DNA of 64,000 bases from Hofstenia miamia (GCA_900660155.1 CABFPE010000708.1:244059-308058), one strand, 5' to 3'. Positions 58,501 to 64,000 are shown, counted from the first letter of the stretch. Notes: generated from the letters alone by a model not told the origin. Translations and numbers: made by a program.

Positions 58501-60914
58501 TTGGAAAGATTAAGATATACTTCCTTTCAATATCAAAATCAATGGAATTGGGCAAATCAATTTCTTGAATGTATAAATATTTGGGCATGGCAATCTTCAC
58601 CGGAAATGCTGAAATCCGTGGTTTTAGTGAAATATTTTATGGTATGAAAAATGGTCAGGTAATCTCGAATTTAGCTTCCGATTAAAAATTTTCCAGTGGC
58701 AAGACTCCACAATATGGCGCTTGCTCGCATAGAGTCCCAGCACCCCCAAAATTCCACAATGAAACATATCCTCAGAAATTGTTCGTAGTTGTTGACAGGC
58801 CTGTATATGCGTATACAGGCCTTATTAAGGTTTTCTTGCACACTTCTATGTAATGTAGTTCTGTCGAAGAGGTTGTAAATGGGAAATGTTTTTTGTTTGG
58901 CTCGTCCAACACAGCTCAAATTTCATGTGTAACATTTCAGGCCAGCTCGACTAAGCAAGATTTGAGGAAAGTAGGATTCTGTATAATCATCAAGTTTTAT
59001 GGAATATTCTGGTATTAAGTATTCCAGTGAGAGTGGCAGCATAAATTGATCATTTCGGTTAATTATTATGGCACTGAAGGTTCTTAGAAATTACCCTTGG
59101 CTACATACCCATTAAACTGTCCCGCCGCATTTTCAACTAATAGATACATTTACAAACTCATTCTGTCAGTTTGTAATTCTAAATGCTTATCCAACCTTCG
59201 AGAACCTGGTATTTGGGTTTTGTCTTGAAGCTACATAAACCTAATACAATTTTTAACATAACTTACAAAACCTTGTAAGCTGAGATTGATGTTTTATCAA
59301 GTTATCAATAGTCGTTATGCTACTATTTTTTCAAAAGCTTGGGAAAATGTTGTCATGACATTATTTGATGGTAAGGAATTGAAAAGGGGAAAGTTATTTA
59401 AGAAGCCATTTTTAAAAGCTTCAAATTTATTAAACATTTTTATGTATGGACCCGACCGTTGAGTAAGTAAAACAAATATATTTAATTCGGAATCGGGTAA
59501 TTCATAACGTTTTCGGCATAGTATTAGTATTCATATATAGCATTTTTCTCATTTAGCATGCGATTAGTTGTGGTGGAGGTGTGATACCTATTTTATGGAT
59601 TTCGTCTACTCAGGTTATTCTCATCAGAGGAAGTAAGTCCAGTATTTGGGGTCATCTTCACCTTGATGCATTCGGTGAAGAAGACAAAGACTTACGGTAT
59701 TTTTTCGTCAATTTTTTTGCAATCAGTTAAAATTAACCATTATTACCCAGTAGTTTAACTTAATGTACTGATATTTTGATGTAGTCATTAGTCATAATAT
59801 ATACTGCCTTAGGCCACTCGTTGTTATATTTGAATTGCATGCTCATTTATATTTAAAAATTTTGGGCGATTGTAAGTTTTAATTGATATAATGGTTTAAT
59901 TACTTCGCTTTCTGAGCATTTAAAACTGTAGAAGACTGTCAGCTTTTTGTAGATTTTTTAACTTAAGGCCTTCTGCATGATGCAGAAAACGTGAGTATGG
60001 TGTCCTCAATCGTGTGCGTATTCGCTCACTGGATTATCTAAAATCGTGTTTTCAGTCCACGTTTGATTTCAACAGAACTGCTATGTAAAATGCAATTTAA
60101 TGCGCCAGCTATGCTCAAATTGATTGGAACAAGTTTTCTACTCCCACTGCTATAAATCTTTTTTTCTTTTCGTTAAAACTCAATACGTTTTTAAAATTCA
60201 GCTACTTTAAATGTTATTTTGATTACTTAAGTCGTCAATAGTTTTCCGAATCGTTTTGCAAATGTTGTTTAATTTCTCTGATGAAACACAAATGTTTTAA
60301 GGAAATCGATTCTTATGCAAATCAAAACGAAACCTGTTCAAAAAAGTGATCTACTATTTTCGCTACTGATTCATATAATTGAAGTAAATAGAGTGATTCA
60401 ATTAATTTGAGCGATAGTTTATTTACTTATCAAGTCTTTGGCATAACTGGTTATTTGAAGTTCATGTAGTAAGCCATGTCTTAAGTGCTCTTTATCTGAA
60501 GGGTGCAAAGTATATCTTCTCCTGCATCTATCTTTGATAAATATGAAACTGTCTAAAAATTAAAGTCATTTGATATTCAAAAACTTGGTACAGCTTTTGC
60601 TGCAATATTTGTAGTTTGAGAATATATTATTAGCTTCTGATAACTATAGACATATTGATTTTTGTCCTCGTTAGAGTGTTATAAGTCTTAAAAGTGACGT
60701 TTACGGTTAGTTTACTAAATATGTGTTCGAATCACTGATCGGAATCTCTGATTATATTGTTTAGTTTAAAACTATTTTTCAACCGTATTCTTTTAGACGT
60801 GGAAAGCCACTTCATTTAAGCAAAGAGCGATACGGTTTGTTGCAGAATCAGTGGATGTATCATTCGTACGACGCCTCGCGTTTCAAATGGTTTCTGCATT
60901 CAAATCGGCTTTAA
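22613..60914 (+). CDS. UBR3: E3 ubiquitin-protein ligase UBR3 orthologue, about 32 coding exons
   Basis: UBR3 is a RING-type E3 ligase that works with RAD6-family E2 enzymes (UBE2A/B). It carries a UBR box but, in mammals, does not act as a classical N-recognin. Joined exons give about 1,830 residues. The UBR box is at about 105-172 (starting [14 protein letters not shown], ending near GACDCGD and FCKKH). A long helical middle follows, with family blocks [50 protein letters not shown] and [16 protein letters not shown] split RING-H2 finger lies at about 1190-1320 ([27 protein letters not shown]). The C-terminal cap has [30 protein letters not shown] and [12 protein letters not shown]. The start is the ATG at 22613, since an in-frame TAG lies 12 bp upstream. 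Splice phases agree at nearly all joints; exon 8 joins neither neighbour cleanly and 17-18 does not join, so small exons are probably missing. Most exons look intact. Similarity is from remembered vertebrate sequence, not from a search. Confidence 0.93.
23113..25923 (+). other. UBR3 intron 1
   Basis: 2.8 kb intron following the UBR-box exon. It contains the MITE at 25165-25332. The 24137-24364 open frame has no family signature. No other exon is needed between exon 1 and exon 2, since GG|C restores Gly exactly. Confidence 0.7.
25165..25332. mobile_element. PIF/Harbinger-like MITE
   Basis: Ends GGCTACGGTTAGACTACGTG and, reversed, GGCTGCGGTTAGACTACGTA, with TAA on each side (25162-25164 and 25333-25335). 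A 3-bp TAA duplication suits PIF/Harbinger. 168 bp, no coding content. Confidence 0.7.
25924..26060 (+). CDS. UBR3: UBR3 exon 2
   Basis: The acceptor TTTAG precedes C|TTCTGTAAG, which completes Gly and gives GFCKKH, the end of the UBR box. It continues with [20 protein letters not shown] and ends at AATAAAG|GTAAAT in phase 1. Confidence 0.93.
26099..26218 (+). CDS. UBR3: UBR3 exon 3
   Basis: Follows a 38-bp intron. Codes [20 protein letters not shown] and [11 protein letters not shown], matching the family block with MRSVLTQVL. Ends in phase 1 at TCAT|GTATGT. Confidence 0.9.
26311..26421 (+). CDS. UBR3: UBR3 exon 4
   Basis: Joins in phase 1 to give [14 protein letters not shown] and ends at GATCCTT|GTAAGT, phase 1. 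The mammalian protein has a longer variable insert here; this copy is short. Confidence 0.85.
26461..26591 (+). CDS. UBR3: UBR3 exon 5
   Basis: Follows a 39-bp intron. Codes the conserved block [15 protein letters not shown] and [12 protein letters not shown], near-identical in pattern to vertebrate UBR3. Ends in phase 0 at AAG|GTTTAT. Confidence 0.93.
26963..27452 (+). CDS. UBR3: UBR3 exon 6
   Basis: The second longest exon. It codes [30 protein letters not shown] and [16 protein letters not shown]. The order matches the VHISVQLFSNEELA and NNTYWPLVSDFINI blocks of the family. Ends in phase 1 at ACAG|GTATTG. Confidence 0.93.
27545..27681 (+). CDS. UBR3: UBR3 exon 7
   Basis: Completes Gly and codes [18 protein letters not shown], then [17 protein letters not shown]. 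Matches the family block GMNLNKRELNEHVEFE. Ends in phase 0 at AGG|GTTTGC. About 13 residues expected between here and the next candidate exon were not found. Confidence 0.92.
27682..29917 (+). other. UBR3 intron 7
   Basis: AT-rich intron with no transposon termini recognised. It probably hides one short exon coding the residues missing before exon 8. Confidence 0.5.
29918..29952 (+). CDS. UBR3: UBR3 exon 8, tentative
   Basis: TTTGTAG precedes ATT GAG GCG, giving [11 protein letters not shown], which resembles the LEALQDWFDAI block of vertebrate UBR3. The donor AG|GTATTG leaves phase 2, while the next exon reads in phase 0, so this donor is wrong or a small exon is missing. Confidence 0.5.
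30257..30343 (+). CDS. UBR3: UBR3 exon 9, tentative
   Basis: The acceptor TTCTTAG is followed by [18 protein letters not shown] and DVDYDDPML, in register with the family segment LHRYYAMFLSKAVKC then LDSVLPDQEML. The donor TTG|GTTGTT is weak, but it joins exon 10 in phase 0 to give DPMLKLLVNML. Confidence 0.6.
30540..30556. repeat. Short (TA)n tract
   Basis: About 17 bp of TA dinucleotides inside intron 9. Confidence 0.9.
30889..30992 (+). CDS. UBR3: UBR3 exon 10
   Basis: TTGTTTAG precedes [18 protein letters not shown] and [12 protein letters not shown]. The donor AA|GTATGT leaves phase 2, which pairs with exon 11 to give NKMWVRSG. This donor fits better than the upstream GTTAGC. Confidence 0.75.
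30993..33999 (+). other. UBR3 intron 10
   Basis: AT-rich intron with scattered GC-richer patches (about 32340-32720, 32880-32930 and 33160-33200) that look like fragments of degraded DNA transposons. No complete ends were paired. A minus frame at 33445-33224 begins [14 protein letters not shown], faintly like the His-rich end of a BED finger. Confidence 0.45.
32477..32517. repeat. 20-bp direct repeat, two copies
   Basis: TTAGAAGAGTGCAGGACACT occurs twice with a 21-bp period. Confidence 0.9.
34000..34105 (+). CDS. UBR3: UBR3 exon 11
   Basis: Codes [20 protein letters not shown] and PDVFILQ, matching MWVRNG...YVQSHF...DPDIYLLQ of vertebrate UBR3. Ends in phase 0 at CAG|GTCTTA. Confidence 0.93.
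34401..34587 (+). CDS. UBR3: UBR3 exon 12
   Basis: Codes [20 protein letters not shown] and [20 protein letters not shown]. Joins exon 13 across G|GA to give the conserved RIQLGM. Phase 1 end at TTAG|GTTCTA. Confidence 0.93.
34635..34754 (+). CDS. UBR3: UBR3 exon 13
   Basis: Follows a 47-bp intron. Codes [20 protein letters not shown] and THSQLTES, aligned with the family region containing DRTHSSLL. Ends in phase 1 at AATG|GTAGGT. Confidence 0.9.
35613..35802 (+). CDS. UBR3: UBR3 exon 14
   Basis: Codes [37 protein letters not shown] and [16 protein letters not shown]. The MKQGMYVPK block is a strong family match. Ends in phase 2 at AAATT|GTAAGT. Confidence 0.93.
36504..36528. repeat. (AT)n microsatellite
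   Basis: About 25 bp of AT dinucleotides in intron 14. Confidence 0.95.
36963..37107 (+). CDS. UBR3: UBR3 exon 15
   Basis: Codes [20 protein letters not shown] and [13 protein letters not shown], matching the NPWPPYK and KTLHIVLFTLLYK blocks. Ends in phase 0 at AAG|GTACGT. Confidence 0.93.
37453..37580. mobile_element. MITE, TTCCCAC family, copy 1
   Basis: The left end GTTCCTATTATCGACTTTTA and the reverse complement of the right end (GTTCCCACAACCGATTTTTA) form an imperfect terminal inverted repeat. No coding content. Lies in intron 15 just upstream of copy 2. Confidence 0.6.
37739..37918. mobile_element. MITE, TTCCCAC family, copy 2
   Basis: The left terminus GTATGGTTCCCACTATCGAC pairs with the right terminus (AACTATGTTCCCACTTTTAT on the other strand). 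It shares the TTCCCAC...ATCGACTTTTTATCA ends with copy 1, so they are one family. Superfamily not known. Confidence 0.65.
38228..38326 (+). CDS. UBR3: UBR3 exon 16
   Basis: Codes [20 protein letters not shown], then [13 protein letters not shown], continuing YK from exon 15 as in the family (YKILMDH...VLCMVLYLIELGLEN). Phase 0 at both ends; donor CAG|GTAAAC. Confidence 0.88.
38600..38715 (+). CDS. UBR3: UBR3 exon 17, end uncertain
   Basis: Phase-0 acceptor TACAG, then [20 protein letters not shown] and [18 protein letters not shown]. The donor AG|GTGGGA leaves phase 2, but exon 18 reads in phase 0. Either another exon lies between 38716 and 39512 or the true donor is elsewhere. Confidence 0.6.
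39513..39642 (+). CDS. UBR3: UBR3 exon 18
   Basis: Codes [19 protein letters not shown] and [13 protein letters not shown], in the place of the family segment ending in NMRHFINYVRV. Ends in phase 1 at GAAG|GTTCTA. Confidence 0.82.
39952..40289. mobile_element. Non-autonomous hAT element with target duplication
   Basis: The ends TAGACTTGTCAACGACGCG and, reversed, CAGACTTGTCAACGAGCCG are inverted repeats. They are flanked by TCCCACAT (39944-39951) and TCCTACAT (40290-40297), an 8-bp target duplication with one mismatch, the hAT hallmark. The interior is AT-rich and non-coding. A related, partly truncated copy is at about 46684-47790. Confidence 0.8.
40329..40392. repeat. (CT)n(AT)n microsatellite at the gap edge
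   Basis: A CT-rich tract passes into a pure AT run that continues to the first N. The right side of the gap begins again with TATATATA. Confidence 0.9.
40393..40626. other. Assembly gap, 234 N
   Basis: Flanked on both sides by AT dinucleotides, so the missing DNA probably contains or ends in microsatellite. It lies in intron 18 and does not interrupt a recognised exon. Confidence 0.98.
41345..41430 (+). CDS. UBR3: UBR3 exon 19
   Basis: CTCCAG precedes AA|GAACAAGAT, joining exon 18 as [16 protein letters not shown]; then [13 protein letters not shown] Ser-rich linker matching the variable region of the family. The donor may be GAC|GTATTG at 41430 or TGT|GTAGGT at 41439; both keep phase 0. 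Confidence 0.78.
41746..41981 (+). CDS. UBR3: UBR3 exon 20
   Basis: Codes [20 protein letters not shown] and [20 protein letters not shown], matching ESILSLLIKLHHKLS and ITAVERILLKAASQSRMNK. Ends in phase 2 at GAAAA|GTGAGA. Confidence 0.92.
43285..43306. repeat. (AT)n microsatellite
   Basis: About 22 bp of AT dinucleotides in intron 20. Confidence 0.95.
43662..43835 (+). CDS. UBR3: UBR3 exon 21
   Basis: The unusual pyrimidine-poor acceptor TTTGAAG is required because a TGA precedes it in frame. It gives [19 protein letters not shown] and [19 protein letters not shown]. Phases match both neighbours; it ends at ACTAG|GTACGG, phase 2. Confidence 0.85.
44216..44337 (+). CDS. UBR3: UBR3 exon 22
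   Basis: Codes [20 protein letters not shown] and [12 protein letters not shown], a strong match to the charged helix ARERQQKLLAEFASRQKSF that precedes the RING in UBR3. Ends in phase 1 at TCAG|GTAGAA. Confidence 0.95.
44459..44566 (+). CDS. UBR3: UBR3 exon 23: first RING cysteines
   Basis: Codes [19 protein letters not shown], with the first Cys pair of the RING (C-x2-C), then [13 protein letters not shown]. Ends in phase 1 at CTCT|GTAAGT. Separated by only 26 bp from exon 24. Confidence 0.93.
44593..44825 (+). CDS. UBR3: UBR3 exon 24: middle of the RING
   Basis: The short intron before it (44567-44592) has GT-AG ends and a T-rich tract. Codes [30 protein letters not shown] and the RING C-x-H-x2-H-x2-C set [16 protein letters not shown]. 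Ends in phase 0 at AAT|GTAATT. Confidence 0.93.
44940..46229 (+). other. UBR3 intron 24 with repeat-like patch
   Basis: The stretch at about 44965-45260 has many GGGACT/AGTCCC words (TAGTCCCTTGAG, GGGATGGGACGTTACTGGGA), suggesting a degraded transposon. The open frame at 45800-46018 has no family signature and no role in the gene model. Confidence 0.45.
46230..46409 (+). CDS. UBR3: UBR3 exon 25: last RING cysteines
   Basis: Codes [19 protein letters not shown] then [10 protein letters not shown], with the final CPLC pair of the RING-H2 finger, as in FTCPLCRQFANSVLP of vertebrates. Phase 0 at both ends; donor AGA|GTAAGT. Confidence 0.95.
46454..46637 (+). CDS. UBR3: UBR3 exon 26
   Basis: Follows a 44-bp intron. 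Codes [20 protein letters not shown] and [18 protein letters not shown]. Less conserved than its neighbours. Ends in phase 1 at TTCG|GTAATC, giving [10 protein letters not shown] across the joint. Confidence 0.85.
46963..47230. mobile_element. Middle nested hAT-like insertion
   Basis: Starts CAGTGTTGGAACGTG; its reversed right end reads CAGTTTTAGAACCTTG. Flanks are TATTCAAT (46955-46962) and, once the inner insertion is removed, TATCCAAT, an 8-bp duplication with one mismatch. No transposase. Confidence 0.7.
47236..47742. mobile_element. Inner nested hAT-like MITE with perfect 8-bp duplication
   Basis: The ends TAGTGTGTTCAACTGAA and, reversed, TAGTGTGTTGAACTGAA form a 17-bp inverted repeat with one mismatch. 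Both sides carry ACTGTATC (47228-47235 and 47743-47750), a perfect 8-bp target duplication. The interior is dominated by AACTGAAACTGAAA words. It landed across the right edge of the middle element, so it is the youngest of the three. Confidence 0.85.
48158..48394 (+). CDS. UBR3: UBR3 exon 27
   Basis: Codes [33 protein letters not shown] and [20 protein letters not shown], aligned with LFHVLALHMRLYSIDSEYN and VPILYHDVTSLLLIQILMM. The donor ATAG|GTATTG at 48395 leaves phase 1; the open frame beyond it is intronic. Confidence 0.9.
49506..49805 (+). other. Unexplained open frame over a hairpin
   Basis: An open frame of about 99 codons reads [20 protein letters not shown], then [20 protein letters not shown]. 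Its first part overlaps an inverted repeat, with GGGGCAATTTGCATTTTATTCGC near 49538-49560 and its near-complement at about 49593-49618. I recognise no family; it may be part of a transposon. Confidence 0.3.
51497..51561. repeat. 30-bp direct repeat, two copies
   Basis: TTGTATTATTGAGCAAAATG and ten further bases occur at 51497-51526 and again at 51532-51561. Confidence 0.9.
52242..52459 (+). CDS. UBR3: UBR3 exon 28
   Basis: G|GT completes Gly, giving [20 protein letters not shown], which follows the HFTCIVKVLFTLLYTQALA block. It continues with [17 protein letters not shown] and [13 protein letters not shown]. Starting at 52242, not at the second AG (52285), is required by phase and similarity. 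Ends in phase 0 at GCA|GTAAGC. Confidence 0.92.
52493..52517. repeat. (TA)n microsatellite
   Basis: About 25 bp of TA dinucleotides starting 33 bp after the exon 28 donor. Confidence 0.95.
52739..53047 (+). CDS. UBR3: UBR3 exon 29
   Basis: Codes [20 protein letters not shown] and [14 protein letters not shown], then [19 protein letters not shown]. The order matches WSPESMEKCLQDFCLPFLRI and ITSLLQHHLF in the family. Phase 0 at both ends; donor AAG|GTATTT. Confidence 0.92.
53318..54708. repeat. Near-identical tandem duplication of about 0.6-0.8 kb
   Basis: Copy A is 53318-54097 and copy B 54099-54708, separated by a single N at 54098. B lacks 170 bp present in A (53430-53599). Only a few single-base differences are seen, clustered near the start of the copies and at their ends (ACAGAATGAGC against ACAGCAGGAGC). 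Both lie in intron 29. Confidence 0.92.
55187..55568. mobile_element. pogo/Tigger-like non-autonomous element
   Basis: The left end CAGTACATTCTCGCTTGTCC, then GAACCTTGATTATCCG, has the wording of many pogo-family termini (CTCGCTTATCCG). The right end, reversed, reads TCTCCTCGCTTACCCGTCC, an imperfect inverted repeat. A TA precedes the left end. An interior frame ends [17 protein letters not shown] before a stop, perhaps a transposase tail. Confidence 0.6.
56230..56660 (+). pseudogene. Tc1-like transposase fragment
   Basis: [20 protein letters not shown] resembles the helix-turn-helix of Tc1 transposases (tv.riikrf.etG). Further on, VSTLRN then, past stops, [17 protein letters not shown] resembles the KxRLxWxxxHxxW region. 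The catalytic DDE part is not seen. It is broken by stops. Confidence 0.6.
56888..57103 (+). CDS. UBR3: UBR3 exon 30
   Basis: Codes [39 protein letters not shown] and [11 protein letters not shown], matching LPHLLQLPENYNTIFQYYH and the paired Cys motifs CSVC/CLVCG of the C-terminal cap. Phase 0 at both ends; donor GAG|GTATGT. Confidence 0.95.
57152..57309. mobile_element. 158-bp MITE just after exon 30
   Basis: The first ~50 bp (ACACTAGCAGGGTCACAACT...) and the reversed last ~50 bp (ACACTAATAGGATGCGAGCT...) pair, sharing for example AATTGACCAGTGC-GGCTGAA. The element is flanked by TATG on both sides (57148-57151 and 57310-57313). It begins 48 bp beyond the exon 30 splice donor. No coding content. 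Confidence 0.8.
57833..58358. mobile_element. mariner-like element, internally deleted
   Basis: The ends TAGAGGGTGTTCAAAAAGTT and, reversed, TAGCGGGTGTCTGAAAAGTC form an inverted repeat of about 30 bp, bounded by TA. Inside, a + frame reads [17 protein letters not shown] then, after a stop, [13 protein letters not shown]. These resemble the end of mariner transposases, where SPDL..DFFLWGYLK..VY..NPHTLEEL is typical. The front of the gene is missing. Confidence 0.8.
58797..58822. repeat. Perfect 11-bp stem palindrome
   Basis: AGGCCTGTATA, four bases TGCG, then TATACAGGCCT: a perfect inverted repeat with a 4-base loop in intron 30. Confidence 0.9.
59557..59696 (+). CDS. UBR3: UBR3 exon 31
   Basis: Codes [20 protein letters not shown] and [17 protein letters not shown], matching NCGAGTGIFLLINAS and WGSVYLDAHGEEDRDLR. 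Ends in phase 2 at TTACG|GTATTT, splitting Arg across the intron. Confidence 0.95.
60797..60914 (+). CDS. UBR3: UBR3 last coding exon
   Basis: Codes [20 protein letters not shown], then the last residues [15 protein letters not shown] and TAA at 60912-60914. The family ends similarly with RRGKPLYICKERYKVLEQQW. The final residues after YDASRFKW diverge from the vertebrate GPHYNGL end. Confidence 0.95.
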
Positions 60915-63300
60915 TGGTGCTAAAAAAAACTTCATCCTCCTGAATTTCTGAATTTTAGAATTACTTATTTTATTAACCTTGAACAATGCTTTTTGTTTGA
61001 TCGCGGGCTTTTTAGATACTGTAATAACTTTATTGTACATTTTGAAACTGTTTTTCTAATTTGCCAATAGCGAATAACAATTATTCCGATTAGCCTGCCT
61101 TTTGTTGTTACAAACTAGTTTGTTCTTGTCAAGGTACACATTGACAGCTGATTTATTGTTTATTCCTTCGCTTGCTGCATTTCATTAATAAATATCTTAA
61201 ATGCCTCGGAATAAGCCTGTAGTTTTAAATTAAGAAATGATGTTTCCACAAGATCATTTCCTCTCAGAAAGTCATCATTTGGAATATGTACCACTTGGAT
61301 ATTTTTCACCCTTTGCCTAATTGGGCTTGCAGAATTCCATTGTGAAAATCTTAATTCCTTCACTCAAAATTTGAAATATGCCATTATGCATATGAAATCA
61401 CCAGTAATTGGCAGCAACTTCTTTCCATTAAGGCTTTTAAGTTTGCCTTTTGGTATAATCAGGCATCCTTTTTTTGTATTTCAAATATTTTTCAAGTGGG
61501 AGATATCCAAGATGCAAGTCTTTCTGAATTGAAAGGTTGGGAAGTATTAATTTGGAATCATACAATATGCCCAGCCAAGACCTACTATAAACACGGTCGC
61601 GGCAAAGGAAATTAGATCACAAAAAATTGGTATTTTCGTTTTAATTCTCATATTAATATAATAGTTTATGGAATTATATTTCATAGGCCTACTAAATACA
61701 AGGTCGAAGACCTCACAGTATGTTGTATTTAGCAGGAATACATTGTAAATTACAGTTTTAATTATATTTTTATTCATGTCAAAAATGTTTTACATACACA
61801 TGTCAACATTGTACTTGTTAATTTTATCAAATATTTAAATAAACCATATTTATAGCACTCAGTCTGTAGTCTTAAACAAATCGTTGATGATCATTAAACA
61901 TCAAACTTTCTTAGGATTTAATCGAAACGAATCATTGAAATAATTTTTAATATTAAGAACATTTGTAAAAGTCATAAATATGACACATGCAATTCTTAAA
62001 ATAATCTGCACAATACAAAGAAACAAATTAAAAAATTTTTCCTCAATATTGGTAGGAATATTCGTTGCATTTCGCTATTGCAATGCTGGTAGCTTTCACT
62101 GGTGGCTTACATAACCCGGGACAGGAGTTTTTGAGATAAATGGAATGAATCCGGTTAGAATGTTTACTATCAAGTATTTTTGCATTCATATAATAAAATT
62201 AATAAGAACATGCAGATATATTTCGACTTACAAAGTCATCTTAAGTTTCTTTACACATTATTCCCTCTAAATTTACTAGATTTTACAATAATAATTATAA
62301 TTTTCTAAATTTTAAAAAGTGGTAAGGTTAATTTATAAATATAGTCTTCTTTTGTGTTCAAACTTGATTGCAAGGATTTTATAAAAATACTCTCAATATT
62401 TCATAAACAAAGTCCGCATTTATTTAGATGATTAGATATAATAGAACTGGTCTTATGTTCTATAATTCTTCTTGATAGTTGTCTACTAGAAAAACCAATA
62501 TAGTCTTTACCACAGGTGAATTTTATTTGGTAAATTATATTCGTTTCTTCAGTTATTGATTTAACTTCAATTTCGTTCTTAGTTTTTCATTGCTATACAT
62601 AAATCTAACTTTTTCTTTGATTATTGAGATTTTTCTTAGTTCTTTGATCGTTTTCAGATCGAATATAGAGGAGTCCCCACTTTAAGCCCATCGGAAATCC
62701 GACTCTGCCCTGCCCATTTAATTTAGCGAAAATTCGGCAGACTTGTCCATTGGACAGATTTTTCTGTTCAATTCAATCCAATCCAATGCAAAAATTTTAG
62801 AATTGTTCAATTGGAATCCAATCAAATTCTAATCTAAGTTTGAGTTTGCCAATCCAAATTTTCTTTCGACTATACATTTCGTTTTCGTCAATGCTATCAA
62901 TTTTCCATATTTTCGAAAAGGGTACACATACAATGGTTTATTTCGGGAAAACAAAACTATTTGAAGATAATACAGGTAGAACAAATTAACCAAAAAGAGA
63001 TCGCATTTTCGCTATAGCAATTAATGTTAAAAATACAATGACTCGTAAATAGGTAAAAAAATTTATATACAAGTAAAAATATTCAATTTCGCTATGCAAA
63101 ACTATTCTTCGATAACGCATTTTGTAAAAGTTTTTTTAAACACGTAAAAAATTTTCCTGTCTTATACAAGTTAAACAAATTTTCTTAAAGAGTAATACAT
63201 GCTAACCAGGATGACAATGTTTTACAATGCTTAAACAATGTCAACTCCCAGCCGCTACTATCATCAAACACTTTTTCAAATGCATGTCCTGCTAGCTAAC
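60915..63300. other. 3' flank of UBR3, no gene seen
   Basis: AT-rich. A patch at about 62670-62860 has TTCAATTCAATCCAATCCAA and CCCATCGGAAATCCG wording, probably a degraded repeat. No convincing exon. Confidence 0.5.
61187..61192 (+). terminator. Polyadenylation signal candidate for UBR3
   Basis: AATAAA about 270 bp after the stop codon. The position is reasonable for a short 3' untranslated region; other AATAAA words occur further on, so this is a candidate only. Confidence 0.5.
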
Positions 63301-63314
63301 TCCCAAAAAAACAA

Positions 63315-63527
63315 TGGTTTACAATTGAAGACGCTGTTCAGCTGAATACGAGATATGGTATCGCAGTAAAGATTAAACTCAGCAATGGGGTTTATTATTT
63401 TCTTCCTAGACGTTATGTTAACGCGATCGGTGAAAATTGCAAGACTTTGGTAAATAAAAAAACCTCATCTGGTGGTGGTAATAATGTAAATTGGATTGTA
63501 CTGGAGTTTAGCAAAATAAAAATATAG
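63315..63527 (+). other. Small unexplained open frame with FLPRRY motif
   Basis: The frame opens after a TAA and has no ATG. It reads WFTIEDAVQLNTRYGIAVKI then GVYYFLPRRYVNAIG and NVNWIVLEF before TAG. It has clearly protein-like composition against the AT background. The pattern TRYG...FLPRRY reminds me of small proteins of invertebrate mobile or virus-like elements, but I cannot place it. It could also be the last exon of a host gene. Confidence 0.4.
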
Positions 63528-63667
63528 CTTTTGTTTTCATTGTTGCTTTTTCCTCATGTAACACTATTATACTAATAAAAAATTATCAATTACAAAAGAC
63601 TTTACATTTATACGTAAAACATGGTAATAAATAAATCAGAGTTTAAGAAAAAATAGTAAAAAATAAT

Positions 63668-64000
63668 TCATCTGCTCTGTATTTCACTATACGGTGAAGG
63701 TTTTATAACGAATTTCTTAAATTTACATTTACTAGTAATATCAGCAAATATACCATGAGTCTTTATTCGATGTACAAATCTATAATAGTCTTTTATACAT
63801 TCGATGGAATCCAACGTGTTCTGCGGGTACCGATATCCAAAATTTAATAAATTCGCTACTGGCTGGGAGATTATACAGCTAAGAAATTCACAGTTCATAG
63901 CATCACATCCCCAAAATACCGTGTTCTTTCGAGTTGATAGATTTAGTGAGGCAATGAATTCAAACATTTGTTCACTTGTGAGGTTTCCCTCTGTAAATGG
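63668..64000 (-). other. Unexplained open frame running off the window, minus strand
   Basis: Open from the window edge (PFTEGNLTSEQMFEFIASLN) to a stop near 63668, about 110 codons, with NCEFLSCIISQPVANLLNF and DSIECIKDYYRFVHRI. Protein-like, no family recognised. It converges on the + frame at 63315-63527, so both may belong to one element whose remainder lies beyond the window. Confidence 0.4.

Noticed and set aside
1-64000. tRNA, rRNA genes or CRISPR arrays
   Set aside because: None seen by eye on either strand; the regular repeats present are microsatellites, short direct repeats and transposon termini. The setting is eukaryotic, so CRISPR is not expected.

Overview
This window looks like AT-rich nuclear DNA from an animal, most likely an invertebrate. 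It has a widely split gene with GT-AG introns, decayed retrotransposons, many short DNA-transposon derivatives and (AT)n tracts. It also has two assembly gaps, of 1000 and 234 N, and a lone N at 54098. I cannot name the species or phylum.

The one convincing host gene is on the + strand, from 22613 to 60914. It is an orthologue of the E3 ubiquitin ligase UBR3. I joined about 32 coding exons by following reading frame, splice sites and remembered similarity to vertebrate UBR3. The model gives about 1,830 residues, close to the roughly 1,890 of human UBR3. It runs from the initiator Met, through a zinc-binding UBR box and a long helical middle with conserved blocks, to a RING-H2 finger split over three exons and the C-terminal cap. 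A polyadenylation signal lies at 61187. Three joints (exons 7-8, 8-9 and 17-18) are unresolved and probably hide small exons.

Layout: 1-2265 is a decayed reverse-transcriptase/RNase H element on +. From 2266 to 11640 the DNA is AT-rich and gene-free, with a candidate hAT-type element at 8902-9308. Around the 1000-N gap (11640-13270) lies GC-richer repeat-like DNA with an open frame entering the gap. From 14560 to 19990 there is a decayed Ty3/gypsy element on the minus strand (gag, reverse transcriptase, integrase, primer-binding-site-like start). From 20000 to 22612 no gene is seen. From 22613 to 60914 is UBR3, with introns full of non-autonomous transposons: a PIF/Harbinger-like MITE, a pair of TTCCCAC MITEs, two related hAT elements (one carrying two further nested hAT insertions), a pogo-like MITE, a Tc1 transposase relic, a 158-bp MITE just after an exon, and a mariner derivative. 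From 60915 to 64000 are the 3' flank and two converging unexplained reading frames at the window edge.

Nothing here looks like an operon or a multi-gene system. The strongest structural observations are the three-deep hAT nesting in one intron, with target duplications visible for the two younger insertions, and a near-identical tandem block with an N at its junction.
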